NCBI RefSeq assembly: GCF_945952095.1
Contig: NZ_CAMFHL010000160.1
Coordinates: 1 to 16,609 of the forward strand
Source of the DNA: an uncultured Arsenicibacter sp.
GTDB taxonomy: Bacteria > Bacteroidota > Bacteroidia > Cytophagales > Spirosomataceae
DNA: 16,609 bases
Reading direction: 5' to 3'
Below the pieces are notes generated by a model. The model made no database searches. It was not told the DNA's origin and saw only the letters and a list, made by a program, of their open reading frames with translations. Made by a program: the position numbers and the translations under genes. Shown one piece after another: positions 1-7,477 of this stretch; within the stretch, counting starts at the first letter, position 1, and every line of letters begins with the position of its first letter.

Positions 1-210
1 GCCCGACACGCCGGCGCTACCGACCGCGAAATCCATGATACGGTGCTGATTGCGGCCTTATTCTGCCTGTATAACAAGTATGTTGACGGGCTGGCCACCG
101 TAGCACCGGCCGACCCCGCGTATTACGACATACTCGGCGACCGGATCGTGCATCGCGGGTATGTGCGGCCACCGGGCGGGTATCCGGCACCGGATGCAAC
201 AAACGGATAG
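1..210 (+). CDS. AhpD/CMD-like protein, 3' end only (paralogue 1)
   Basis: The first 210 bases are an open frame of 69 residues plus a TAG stop; the start lies outside the window. The visible part has the stretch ATDREIHDTVLIAA followed by FCLYNKYVDGLAT, which recurs almost unchanged near the C-termini of the two complete CMD/AhpD-like proteins at 4470-5024 and 5037-5603. It is therefore the C-terminal third of a third paralogue. The cysteine active-site region is not visible, so activity cannot be judged. A 17-base run (37-53) is identical at 4878-4894 and 5454-5470, which suggests recent duplication or gene conversion. It is 85 bp upstream of the TonB-dependent receptor on the same strand and may be its operon partner. 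The paralogy is sure; the biochemical role is inference. Confidence 0.85.
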   Translation, partial: ARHAGATDREIHDTVLIAALFCLYNKYVDGLATVAPADPAYYDILGDRIVHRGYVRPPGGYPAPDATNG

Positions 211-219
211 TCTTCCGCA

Positions 220-290
220 AAAAAACTGACAGGCCTTCCTGCTGACCCGAATACGGGCCGGTCGGGGGGGTATTAACCAAAAAACTGACA
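220..290 (+). repeat. 12-bp direct repeat upstream of the TonB-dependent receptor
   Basis: AAAAAACTGACA occurs at 220-231 and again at 279-290, the second copy ending 5 bp before the receptor start codon. The start-to-start distance is 59 bp. A run of seven G lies between them at 264-270. The pair could be a regulator site or a leftover of a small duplication; the sequence alone does not decide. Confidence 0.6.
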
Positions 291-295
291 TTATA

Positions 296-3088
296 ATGAC
301 TTTCTATACTTCTGCTGCGCGTATGGCGTGGCTCGTGCTGCTGCTTTGCCTTTTTGGAACGGTAACCATGGCACAAACGATTCAGCTGACCGGCAAAGTG
401 ACTGATCCGGCAGACAACCAGCCGCTGACCGGCGTAACCGTTACCGTAAAGGGCACCCGGACCGGAACCACCACGGATGGTGCCGGAGCCTTTAAACTGT
501 CGGCCGAAGGCAAAGGGCCGCATACGCTGCTGATCTCCATGATCGGCTACGAAACGCAGACCCGACAGGTAAAAGCTGCCGGGGAGCCGGTGCTTATCCA
601 GCTGAAACAGGCAACCAGCACCTTACAGGAGGTGGTTGTCGGGGCATCGCGGGTCGAAGAAAAGCTCGTCCGTGCGCCGGTTACCATCGAAAAGATGGAT
701 GCCCGCAGCATTAAGGAAACACCTTCGCCGTCGTTTTACGAAGGCATCAATAACCTGAAGGGCGTTGATATGGTGACCAGCGGCCTGACGTATCGCCAGA
801 TTAATACGCGTGGGTTTGCCAGCACCGGTAACAGCCGGTTTCTGCAACTGATTGACGGGGTCGATAACCAGCCGGCGGGCTTCGGGTTTTCAGTCGGCAA
901 CATGTTCGGCCTCAGCGACCTGGACGCCGAAAGCGTGGAACTGGTACCGGGGGCGGCTTCGGCCCTGTATGGTCCCGCAGCGTTCAACGGTGCCTTACTG
1001 ATGACCAGCAAAGACCCGTTCAAATACCAGGGACTGAGTGTGCAGGCCAAAGTGGGCGTCAATCACCTCGGCGACCCGAATGCCAATGCGGCCATGTATA
1101 ACGACCATGCGATCCGGTATGCCAAAGCCTTTTCCAACAAATTTGCGATCAAGCTGAACGCGGCCTACATGTGGGGCCTCGACTGGTACGCAACGGATTA
1201 TACCGACGTTAACCAGACGACACCGGTCGAACAGCGCGGGGCCAAAAATCCGGCTTGTAATGCCGTCAATATCTACGGCGACGAAGTGGTCAGAACGCTT
1301 ACCGGTATCGGGCAGGTTTCGCGGACGGGGTATAAGGAGCTGGATCTGACAGATTACAATGTATACAGCCTGAAACTGAACGGCGCCCTGCATTACCGGA
1401 TTACCCCGAAACTGGAGGCTATTTACGCGGCTAACTTTGCCAAAGGAACCGCGAATTACACCGGCTCAAACCGGTTTTCAGTCAACGGATTTTCGCTCAT
1501 GCAGCATCGGGTGGAGCTGAAAGGCAGCAACTTTTTTGTGCGCTGGTACAGCAACGCCGAAGATTCACACGACTCGTTCAATACCCGTTCGCTGGGTCAG
1601 CAGGTCAACCGGACCTGGGTGCGGGACCTGAGCGGCAACGTGGTGACACCGGACAAAGCCGATGACATGTGGTTTACCCGTTACTCGGCGGCCTTCACCG
1701 GAACCATCCCGAACGTGACCGGCAACGACCACACAGCTGCACGCGCCTTTGCGGATCAGGGACGTTTGCTGCCCGGCTCGGCAGAGTTTGCCGCGCAAAA
1801 GCAGCGACTGGAAGGCATTCAGGGGTTAAACGGCGCCGGTATTCTGAGTCAGACCAGTATGTGGCACACCGACGGCCAGTATAACCTGACCTCATTGCTG
1901 AACAACAAGGCGGAGGTGCTGGTTGGGGGGAACTACCGGCAATACAGCCTGTTTACGAACGGCACCCTGTTCGACGATAAGGGCGGACGGATTAAGTATT
2001 ATGAGTTCGGGGGCTTTTTACAGGTGAGCAAGTCCCTGCTGGCCGACCGGCTGAAGCTGACCGTTTCCGGCCGTTTTGACAAGAACCGGAATTTTGCCGG
2101 CTACTTTACGCCCCGTGCGTCGGCCGTGTATTCGGTAACCGATCGCCACCACTTCCGGGCAAGCTACCAGACCGGTTTTCGGAACCCGACACCGTCTGAC
2201 CAGTTCATTAAACTCAACGTGGGGCCGATTACCATCCTTGGCGGTGCGCCGGGCAATAGTGCCGGTATGAACGTCTATGAGAACTCGTATACGTCGGCCA
2301 GTGTGAACCAGTTCGGGGCCGGTTTCGGCGCCGATGTCAACAAGGTCGGACCGCAGCAGGCCCTGCTGAACAATAAGGACAAACTCCAGAAATCGAACGT
2401 GCCCTACATCGCACCGGAGCGGGTAAACAGCATGGAAGTGGGCTATCGGGGCCTGCTGACCGGCAACCTGTCGGTTGATGCGAACTACTACTATGGCGTT
2501 TACGACAACTTTATCCTCAACACGGTGGTGCTGCGGCCGAACAGCCCGGTACTGGGGTCTGACGGCAAGCCGAACCCGGCGGCAGCGCAGGACCTTCTGA
2601 GCGGGCGGGTGCAGGCCTTCCAGCTGTATACCAATGCTCCCGACCGCGTATCGGCACAGGGCGCTACTCTTGGCCTGACCTACCGGACTAACAGCGGCTA
2701 CCAGATCGGGGCAAACGGTACCTGGTCGTCGTTTGATATCCGGAACGCTAATCCGAACAACGTGGCGGCTTTCAACACGCCCCGCCTGAAAAGCAACGTA
2801 ACGATTGGGCACCGGAATGTGCTGCCGAACCTCGGCTTCAACGTAGCCTGGCACTGGCAGGAAAGCTTCAGCTGGGTGGGCTCGTTCAACTCCCTGATTC
2901 CGGGCCAGGTACCGGCCTACAACCTGCTGGATGCGCAGGTAAGTTACCGGATGCCGGCTACGAAAACCGTGCTGAAACTGGGGGCGTCGAACCTGACGAA
3001 CCGCTACGTGGTACAGGCTTATGGTTCACCGGCAGTGGGTGGTTTATACTACCTGTCGCTTGTTTTTGATGCTGGTTTAACGAAATAA
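296..3088 (+). CDS. TonB-dependent outer-membrane receptor with carboxypeptidase-regulatory-like N-terminal domain
   Basis: This 930-residue protein imports an unidentified ligand across the outer membrane using TonB energy. Residues 1-26 form a signal peptide with cleavage likely near MAQ. Residues 29-104 form a CarboxypepD_reg-like beta-sandwich (LTGKVTDPADNQPLTGVTV, then the SMIGYETQTR end). The plug follows at about 120-240, with LQLIDGVDNQPAG and the signature VELVPGAASALYGPAAFNGA. The remaining 690 residues are rich in aromatic and polar alternation as in a 22-stranded barrel. No SusD-like lipoprotein is next to it, so it is a lone receptor rather than a classical Sus pair. ATG at 296 was chosen; ATG at 323 (residue 10) would also leave a signal peptide. 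The permease downstream suggests a two-membrane uptake route. The ligand cannot be told from sequence. Confidence 0.93.
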   Translation: MTFYTSAARMAWLVLLLCLFGTVTMAQTIQLTGKVTDPADNQPLTGVTVTVKGTRTGTTTDGAGAFKLSAEGKGPHTLLISMIGYETQTRQVKAAGEPVLIQLKQATSTLQEVVVGASRVEEKLVRAPVTIEKMDARSIKETPSPSFYEGINNLKGVDMVTSGLTYRQINTRGFASTGNSRFLQLIDGVDNQPAGFGFSVGNMFGLSDLDAESVELVPGAASALYGPAAFNGALLMTSKDPFKYQGLSVQAKVGVNHLGDPNANAAMYNDHAIRYAKAFSNKFAIKLNAAYMWGLDWYATDYTDVNQTTPVEQRGAKNPACNAVNIYGDEVVRTLTGIGQVSRTGYKELDLTDYNVYSLKLNGALHYRITPKLEAIYAANFAKGTANYTGSNRFSVNGFSLMQHRVELKGSNFFVRWYSNAEDSHDSFNTRSLGQQVNRTWVRDLSGNVVTPDKADDMWFTRYSAAFTGTIPNVTGNDHTAARAFADQGRLLPGSAEFAAQKQRLEGIQGLNGAGILSQTSMWHTDGQYNLTSLLNNKAEVLVGGNYRQYSLFTNGTLFDDKGGRIKYYEFGGFLQVSKSLLADRLKLTVSGRFDKNRNFAGYFTPRASAVYSVTDRHHFRASYQTGFRNPTPSDQFIKLNVGPITILGGAPGNSAGMNVYENSYTSASVNQFGAGFGADVNKVGPQQALLNNKDKLQKSNVPYIAPERVNSMEVGYRGLLTGNLSVDANYYYGVYDNFILNTVVLRPNSPVLGSDGKPNPAAAQDLLSGRVQAFQLYTNAPDRVSAQGATLGLTYRTNSGYQIGANGTWSSFDIRNANPNNVAAFNTPRLKSNVTIGHRNVLPNLGFNVAWHWQESFSWVGSFNSLIPGQVPAYNLLDAQVSYRMPATKTVLKLGASNLTNRYVVQAYGSPAVGGLYYLSLVFDAGLTK

Positions 3089-3103
3089 TCACCCTGAACC
3101 GGA

Positions 3104-3138
3104 CGCGGATAACGATTACCGTGTACTTGTTATCCGCG
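3104..3138. repeat. 10-bp perfect inverted repeat between receptor and MFS genes
   Basis: CGCGGATAAC (3104-3113) pairs perfectly with GTTATCCGCG (3129-3138) across a 15-base loop. It starts 15 bp after the receptor stop and ends 12 bp before the MFS start codon. There is no T-tract, so it is a poor intrinsic terminator. It could stabilise the receptor mRNA end, attenuate the permease, or bind a dimeric regulator. The inner GCGGAT/ATCCGC resembles the hairpin at 15842-15858. Confidence 0.7.
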
Positions 3139-3150
3139 CCCTCCTGAACC

Positions 3151-4365
3151 ATGGAAGCAATGTTTGTACCATCTGCAATGCAGACAAAAAAATGGTTAGC
3201 CTTCGGCCTGTGTGCGGTTTCCTACCTGCTGGGGGGCACCGCCTCGACACTCATGGCCACCTTTCTGCCGGTTGCGGTACCGGAACTGCTCAGCCGCAGC
3301 ACGATAACTGTCAGCGCAGAAGACCTGAGTGCCTGGATCAGTGCGGCTTTTTTGTACGGCTGGATGACCGGCGGCGTGGTATTTGGTTTTGTCAGTGACC
3401 GGCTGGGCCGCGCCAGAGCCGTGGCCTTTGTAACGGGTTTATATGGCCTGAGTATGCTGATGACCGTTTTCGTTACCGACTGGCCGGTACTGCTCGTGCT
3501 GCGGTTTCTGACCGGAGCGGGTGTCGGCGGGGTGCTGCTGCTGACAACGGTGTACATTTCCGAAATATGGCCGGCGCAGCAGCGGGCGGTAGTGCTGGGC
3601 GTGCTGGCCGTCATGTTTCCGGTCGGTATCGTCACCACCGGCATTCTGAATGCCGGTCTGGTGAACTGGCGGGAGGCGTTCTGGGTCGGTGTGATTCCGT
3701 TGCTGGTATCGCTGACAATGCTCGCCGGGCTGCCGGAGTCAGGGCACTGGTCTGCCCACCGGCAGTCGGCAACAACACAGGTTGCCTGGACAGCCCGCGA
3801 CAAAGCTAATCTGCTGACCGGCGTACTGGTGTTCGGCGCGGTACTGGTCGGATTGTGGGGGACGTTTTCATGGATTCCGAGCTGGGTGCAGACACTGCTG
3901 ACCGATGGCAGTTCGGGGAATCAGGAGCGCGGGTTCACGATGATGCTCCTGGGCACAGGCGGGATTCTCGGCGGCATGCTATCCGGTGTTTTGCTGAATA
4001 CACTCGGCACACGGCGGACCCTGCTGCTGACTTTCGCCGGCTGTACCGGTGGCTGTGCCCTGCTGTTTCTCACGAACCATACCTTTTCGCCGGTCATTTA
4101 CGCCGAAACGGCTTTTCTGGCGTTATTCTTCGGCATCAGTCAGGGAGCGTTGTCGAGCATTATCCCGGCTTTATTTCCGGTGCATATCCGTGCGGCGGCT
4201 TCCGGCATCAGCTTTAATGTAGGCCGGTTCTTTACCGCCACGGCTGTATTTTTTGTCGGAACCCTCGTGGCGTTACTGGGTGGTCTGGGCAATGCACTGC
4301 TGGTCTTTTCCGCCGCATTTCTCTTGGCCTTCCTGCTGGTCTATCTGAGAATCAGGGATAAATAA
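3151..4365 (+). CDS. MFS permease, metabolite:H+ symporter type
   Basis: This 404-residue inner-membrane protein has about twelve hydrophobic segments and belongs to the major facilitator superfamily. The loop 2-3 motif A is present at residues 75-89 (GVVFGFVSDRLGRAR, with D83, R84, G86 and R87), and the symmetrical second-half motif is degenerate (LSGVLLNTLGTRR). FLTGAGVGGVLLLTTVYISE fits transmembrane helix 4 of the organic-acid and aromatic-acid symporter groups, which is the closest family I can suggest. Three in-frame starts exist: ATG at 3151, 3160 and 3178; the first is given, and 3178 (MQTKKWLAF) is a credible alternative. The gene is 62 bp after the outer-membrane receptor and probably cotranscribed, so it may carry the same ligand across the inner membrane. 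Uptake rather than efflux is inferred from this pairing. Confidence 0.9.
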   Translation: MEAMFVPSAMQTKKWLAFGLCAVSYLLGGTASTLMATFLPVAVPELLSRSTITVSAEDLSAWISAAFLYGWMTGGVVFGFVSDRLGRARAVAFVTGLYGLSMLMTVFVTDWPVLLVLRFLTGAGVGGVLLLTTVYISEIWPAQQRAVVLGVLAVMFPVGIVTTGILNAGLVNWREAFWVGVIPLLVSLTMLAGLPESGHWSAHRQSATTQVAWTARDKANLLTGVLVFGAVLVGLWGTFSWIPSWVQTLLTDGSSGNQERGFTMMLLGTGGILGGMLSGVLLNTLGTRRTLLLTFAGCTGGCALLFLTNHTFSPVIYAETAFLALFFGISQGALSSIIPALFPVHIRAAASGISFNVGRFFTATAVFFVGTLVALLGGLGNALLVFSAAFLLAFLLVYLRIRDK

Positions 4366-4434
4366 ACAACCGGAAGCGTGAACGAGCGGGCCGTGTACGC
4401 CTTGAGCCACATTCTGGCCGATGCGACGGATCGT

Positions 4435-4460
4435 TCTTTCACTCTTCCGCTCTTTCACTC
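4435..4460 (+). repeat. Spaced direct repeat TCTTTCACTC before the CMD pair
   Basis: TCTTTCACTC occurs at 4435-4444 and 4451-4460, 16 bases apart start to start, ending 9 bp before the start codon of the CMD/AhpD-like gene at 4470. It lies in the 104-bp gap after the MFS gene. It may be a protein-binding site or an mRNA leader element; function is unknown. Confidence 0.45.
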
Positions 4461-4469
4461 TATACCAAC

Positions 4470-5024
4470 ATGGCTCATATTCAACTAAATAACGACGCTC
4501 CCGGCATCCGGAGCCTGGTCCTTTACCGGCCCGATACCGGCAAGCCCCTTTACGAACTGGCGCAGGCCCTGCTACGGGCGGGCTCGCCGGACAGCACACT
4601 GACCGATGCCGAACGGGAATTAGTGGCGGCCTACGTTTCGGGCCTGAACTGCACCAGCTTTTGCCGGAACAGCCATGCCGCTGCCTCGCGGTACCTCTAT
4701 GGGCAGGAGCGTGATCTTGTGGATCAGGTACTGGCCGACCCGGAGACAGCGGAGATTTCTGATAAACTCAGAGCGCTGCTGGCCATTGCCCGGCAGGTAG
4801 CCGACGACGCCAGAGCCGTATCGGAAGCCCAGACCAGGCGGGCAAGGACTGAGGGCGCTACCGATGGTGATATTCACGATACGGTGCTGATTGCCGCTTC
4901 GTTCTGCATGTACAACCGCTATGTAGATGGTCTGGCAACCCTGACGCCGACGGAGCCGGCCGCCTACGAGGCCATGGGCGAGCGAATGGGAACACTCGGG
5001 TATGTATTACCAAAACCACAGTAA
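4470..5024 (+). CDS. AhpD/CMD-like thiol protein (paralogue 2) with displaced active-site cysteine
   Basis: This 184-residue cytoplasmic protein belongs to the carboxymuconolactone decarboxylase/AhpD-like (peroxidase-related) fold. Known AhpD proteins use a Glu, a CxxC pair and a His. Here the region reads ERELVAAYVSGLNCTSFCRNSH. E50, C65 and H69 align with the paralogue at 5037, but the first cysteine (C61) is one position early and the canonical position is T62, giving CxxxC. Either the redox chemistry is altered or a variant motif is tolerated. The C-terminal block with IHDTVLIAASFCMYNRYVDG is shared with both paralogues. It starts 104 bp after the MFS gene and ends 12 bp before the next paralogue, so the pair is almost certainly cotranscribed. 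Peroxidase or disulfide activity is inferred only; a CMD-type decarboxylase role is less likely. Confidence 0.88.
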   Translation: MAHIQLNNDAPGIRSLVLYRPDTGKPLYELAQALLRAGSPDSTLTDAERELVAAYVSGLNCTSFCRNSHAAASRYLYGQERDLVDQVLADPETAEISDKLRALLAIARQVADDARAVSEAQTRRARTEGATDGDIHDTVLIAASFCMYNRYVDGLATLTPTEPAAYEAMGERMGTLGYVLPKPQ

Positions 5025-5036
5025 AACAACGTACGT

Positions 5037-5603
5037 ATGCCACATATTCCATTACCGGCCGGAATTCCGGGTATTCGCGGGCCAATGAATTATAGCCCTG
5101 AAACCGCCGGACCCATGAACGAGCTGGCCAATGTCCTGTTGCGGACCAACGCGCATCGTCCCGACTCAACCCTGACGGAAGGAGAACGGGAGTTGATTGC
5201 TACCTATGTCTCGTCTGAGAATGATTGTTACTTCTGCCAGACCATTCACGGGGCGGTGGCCAGCCATCACCTCGGCGACGAAGACTGGTCGCTGGTGTAC
5301 TCGGTAAAGTCTGATTATCAGCAGGCAGCGGTTTCGGGAAAGCTGAAAGCGTTACTGACAATTGCGAGGAGTGTTCAGAAAGGCGGGAAGCACGTAACGG
5401 CGGATCAGATTGCCGCCGCGCGGGCGGAAGGCGCTACCGACCGGGATATTCACGATACGGTGCTGATTGCGGCCGCGTTCTGTATGTTCAACCGCTACGT
5501 CGACGGACTGGCTACCACGGCACCGGTCGATGCACCGGATTTTTATAAAATGCGCGCGGCTGGTGTGGTGGCGAACGGATATGCCGCCAATGATCCGAAA
5601 TAG
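5037..5603 (+). CDS. AhpD/CMD-like peroxidase-related protein (paralogue 3)
   Basis: This 188-residue protein is the complete, canonical member of the local family. E52, C64, C67 and H71 (in ENDCYFCQTIH) have the same spacing as Glu118, Cys130, Cys133 and His137 of Mycobacterium tuberculosis AhpD, so the thiol-redox site looks intact. The N-terminal part resembles paralogue 2 (GIRxxxxYxPxT, then DSTLTxxERELxAxYVS), and so does the C-terminal block GATDRDIHDTVLIAAAFCMF. It likely reduces peroxides or acts in a disulfide relay in the cytoplasm. The partner that would recharge its thiols (lipoamide or a thioredoxin system in known AhpD) is not encoded here. It is the last gene of the plus-strand block and is followed by a strong terminator at 5629-5665. 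Confidence 0.9.
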   Translation: MPHIPLPAGIPGIRGPMNYSPETAGPMNELANVLLRTNAHRPDSTLTEGERELIATYVSSENDCYFCQTIHGAVASHHLGDEDWSLVYSVKSDYQQAAVSGKLKALLTIARSVQKGGKHVTADQIAAARAEGATDRDIHDTVLIAAAFCMFNRYVDGLATTAPVDAPDFYKMRAAGVVANGYAANDPK

Positions 5604-5628
5604 CTGGCAGCAAACCGTCAGCTAAAAC

Positions 5629-5665
5629 AAAAACGGGTAGCCTTTTGCGAGGCTACCCGTTTTTT
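5629..5665. terminator. Bidirectional rho-independent terminator
   Basis: A 14-bp perfect stem (5629-5642 with 5651-5664) closes over an 8-base loop. It has an A-run on the left and a T-run on the right, so it can stop transcripts in both directions. It lies 26 bp after the stop of the CMD/AhpD gene. The right arm contains the stop codon and last codons of the converging HPP-family gene, so the two genes share it very compactly. Confidence 0.92.
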
Positions 5666-6165
5666 ATGGCCGAAAAGATCGTCGAGAAGCCCGACTGATT
5701 CGGCTCGGCCAGCGGCAAGGGATTCGGCCGGGATTCCGGAAAAACTTGGGCGTGAAACCACTGTGCGGCAAAATGAAATCCCAGCATACCGCCCACCAGC
5801 GCCACCATGATCAGGTATGTCTGGAAGGGGGCAGGTGCTTTGGATAACTGAAACAGAATGGCAATGGCCGGCGGATGGATGCAGGGCACGGTTGCCAGCA
5901 GGGCTACTGCCAGCAACGTCATCACGAATAAACAAAACAGATTGTTCCCCCAGAATACACTGTTCAGCAGCCCGAGGTGCCCTACCAGCACATAGGCCAG
6001 CAGAACGGTTTTCGGCCGGGCAAAAACGCCCTGCGGATTGGCGGCCAGCAGCACAAAAGAAGCAGCCAGGGGAGGTACGACCCCCACCTGATTGGTCTGT
6101 AGTGCAACAAGAAACAGAATTTCGATACCCAGAATGTAGAGCGCCCAGCGAACAGCAGCTTGCAT
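5653..6165 (-). CDS. HPP-family integral membrane protein
   Basis: This 170-residue protein has about four to five hydrophobic helices and belongs to the HPP family, named for its His-Pro-Pro motif, seen here as VPCIHPPAIAIL at residues 93-104. The other family landmark is PPLAASFVLLAANPQGVFARP at 31-51 (small-residue helix, then a Pro-rich turn), also present. Some HPP proteins of cyanobacteria and plant plastids transport nitrite; the role in Bacteroidota is not established. ATG at 6165 was chosen because it starts just before the first hydrophobic helix and 11 bp after the upstream gene; a longer frame to 6441 would overlap that gene with a non-membrane extension. It forms an operon with the TauE/SafE-like gene, so an anion-transport role is a reasonable inference. 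The last codons lie in the terminator stem. Confidence 0.85.
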   Translation of the reverse strand: MQAAVRWALYILGIEILFLVALQTNQVGVVPPLAASFVLLAANPQGVFARPKTVLLAYVLVGHLGLLNSVFWGNNLFCLFVMTLLAVALLATVPCIHPPAIAILFQLSKAPAPFQTYLIMVALVGGMLGFHFAAQWFHAQVFPESRPNPLPLAEPNQSGFSTIFSAIKNG

Positions 6166-6176
6166 GGAAAAACAGA

Positions 6177-7178
6177 TTATTGATTTGAGGCTAGATAACC
6201 GGCTGTCCGTGTGGGCTGACCGGCCCGGACAGTGGACAGCCACCAGAAAAAGAGGAAGCCGCTGACAACAATACCGAAGCTGATCAGAATGACCGGAACC
6301 GGCGGCCGGAGTGCGGCCAATGCACCCACATACTGAATCACCGTAGTGATATACAGAAAGTTGGCAATGGTTTCGCGGGTGAGGAAGTTGATAATGTAGG
6401 CACCCAGCGGAGCCATGAAAATAACCACCGGAATGGCGCACATCCAGTACCGGAATGTAACCGGCTGAAAATCCTGAAATACGAATACATGCAGCATAAA
6501 GCCGATAATCGTGTGGATGGTCATGATGATGATCGACGTAGGGGTCGCAATCTTCTCGCTGGTTGTGTAGTAAAGCGTGAAGAGGCAGAACGTGAAAATA
6601 TTGATGCCGTCGCCGAAAATAGCCGTGATAACACCACCGACAAAGGCAAATGTGAGGATTCGTGCGTAATCGGTTTTGCTGAGCACCCCTAATCCATTGG
6701 TAGTTTGCCGGCCGGTTTTCCGGTTAGCCAGATAAAGCGCAAACGCAAAACTGAGCCAGAGCGAAACAAAAAAGATTTTGGTCATGGGGCCGCTGATGAG
6801 CGGGACGATAAAAAAGGCCCCGAACAGCAAACCCGGAATGCCGCCAACCGTTACAAGCCGGATAGCCTTCCAGTCGACGTTGATTTTCAGGCTGATAATA
6901 AGCAGACTGGCGGAGGTCATGCCGATGCTCTGAATGGCAAATGAAAAGTTGCGGGCTACCGGGGGGGGGAGTTTCAACAGCAGCGTAAACACCGGAAAGG
7001 CTACGGCACCGCCGCCTTCTGAGGTGGCCCCGGCGACGAAAGAGCCGAAAAACATCGTGACTGCTGCCGGCCAGTGTTCCTGATAAAACGAAAAGCCGTT
7101 TTGGGTACTCATATAGATAAGCCATGACGGCATCACAATAGCAAAGAAGAGCAAATAGGCGAGGGGTAATTTTTTCAT
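6177..7178 (-). CDS. TauE/SafE-family membrane permease
   Basis: This 333-residue protein has about eight to nine hydrophobic helices arranged as two halves, the usual plan of the TauE/SafE (DUF81) family, which moves sulfite, sulfonates or other organosulfur anions. The first-half signature is SFVAGATSEGGGAVAFPVFT at residues 46-65, and the second-half counterpart lies near FVGGVITAIFGDGINIFTF. It is somewhat longer than the common 250-residue members. Codons 70-73 contain a run of nine C on the coding strand (plus strand 6961-6969), encoding Pro-Pro-Pro; slippage there would truncate the protein early. The HPP-family gene follows after an 11-bp gap, so the two are probably coexpressed. Substrate and direction of transport cannot be told. 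Confidence 0.88.
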   Translation of the reverse strand: MKKLPLAYLLFFAIVMPSWLIYMSTQNGFSFYQEHWPAAVTMFFGSFVAGATSEGGGAVAFPVFTLLLKLPPPVARNFSFAIQSIGMTSASLLIISLKINVDWKAIRLVTVGGIPGLLFGAFFIVPLISGPMTKIFFVSLWLSFAFALYLANRKTGRQTTNGLGVLSKTDYARILTFAFVGGVITAIFGDGINIFTFCLFTLYYTTSEKIATPTSIIIMTIHTIIGFMLHVFVFQDFQPVTFRYWMCAIPVVIFMAPLGAYIINFLTRETIANFLYITTVIQYVGALAALRPPVPVILISFGIVVSGFLFFWWLSTVRAGQPTRTAGYLASNQ

Positions 7179-7477
7179 AAACGAAGCATTTATTCAGAAA
7201 AAATAACGCCATAATCATGCCAGAAATGCTGCTGAATCGTCAGTTTAACGCATTAAGTGGACAAAATGATTTATTCATGTCATAGTACAATTATATACGT
7301 AAATCAGAAAATAACCCCGCCTTCATCCGGTACAAAATTGTAAGTATACTAAATGTTACTAATGTCGGTTTTTTATTAAACGGCAGGAAAAGTGCCGGAT
7401 CAGGCATCACAAACAGGTTTTCATTACATCTGATGAAGACATTCTATATTAATGTGTTAATTATCAAGCTTTTTGTT

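Noticed and set aside
292..297. TATAAT just before the receptor start as a -10 box
   Set aside because: It overlaps the ATG, and this phylum uses a different -7 element, so the match is chance.
2018..2854. 278-codon open frame on the minus strand inside the TonB-receptor gene
   Set aside because: It is antisense to a clear receptor, has no signal peptide or family motif, and its composition (many Arg, Val, His) is that of a shadow frame in GC-rich DNA.
6166..6441. N-terminal extension of the HPP-family frame
   Set aside because: The extra 92 residues overlap the TauE/SafE-like gene and look unlike a membrane protein; ATG at 6165 gives the normal family start.
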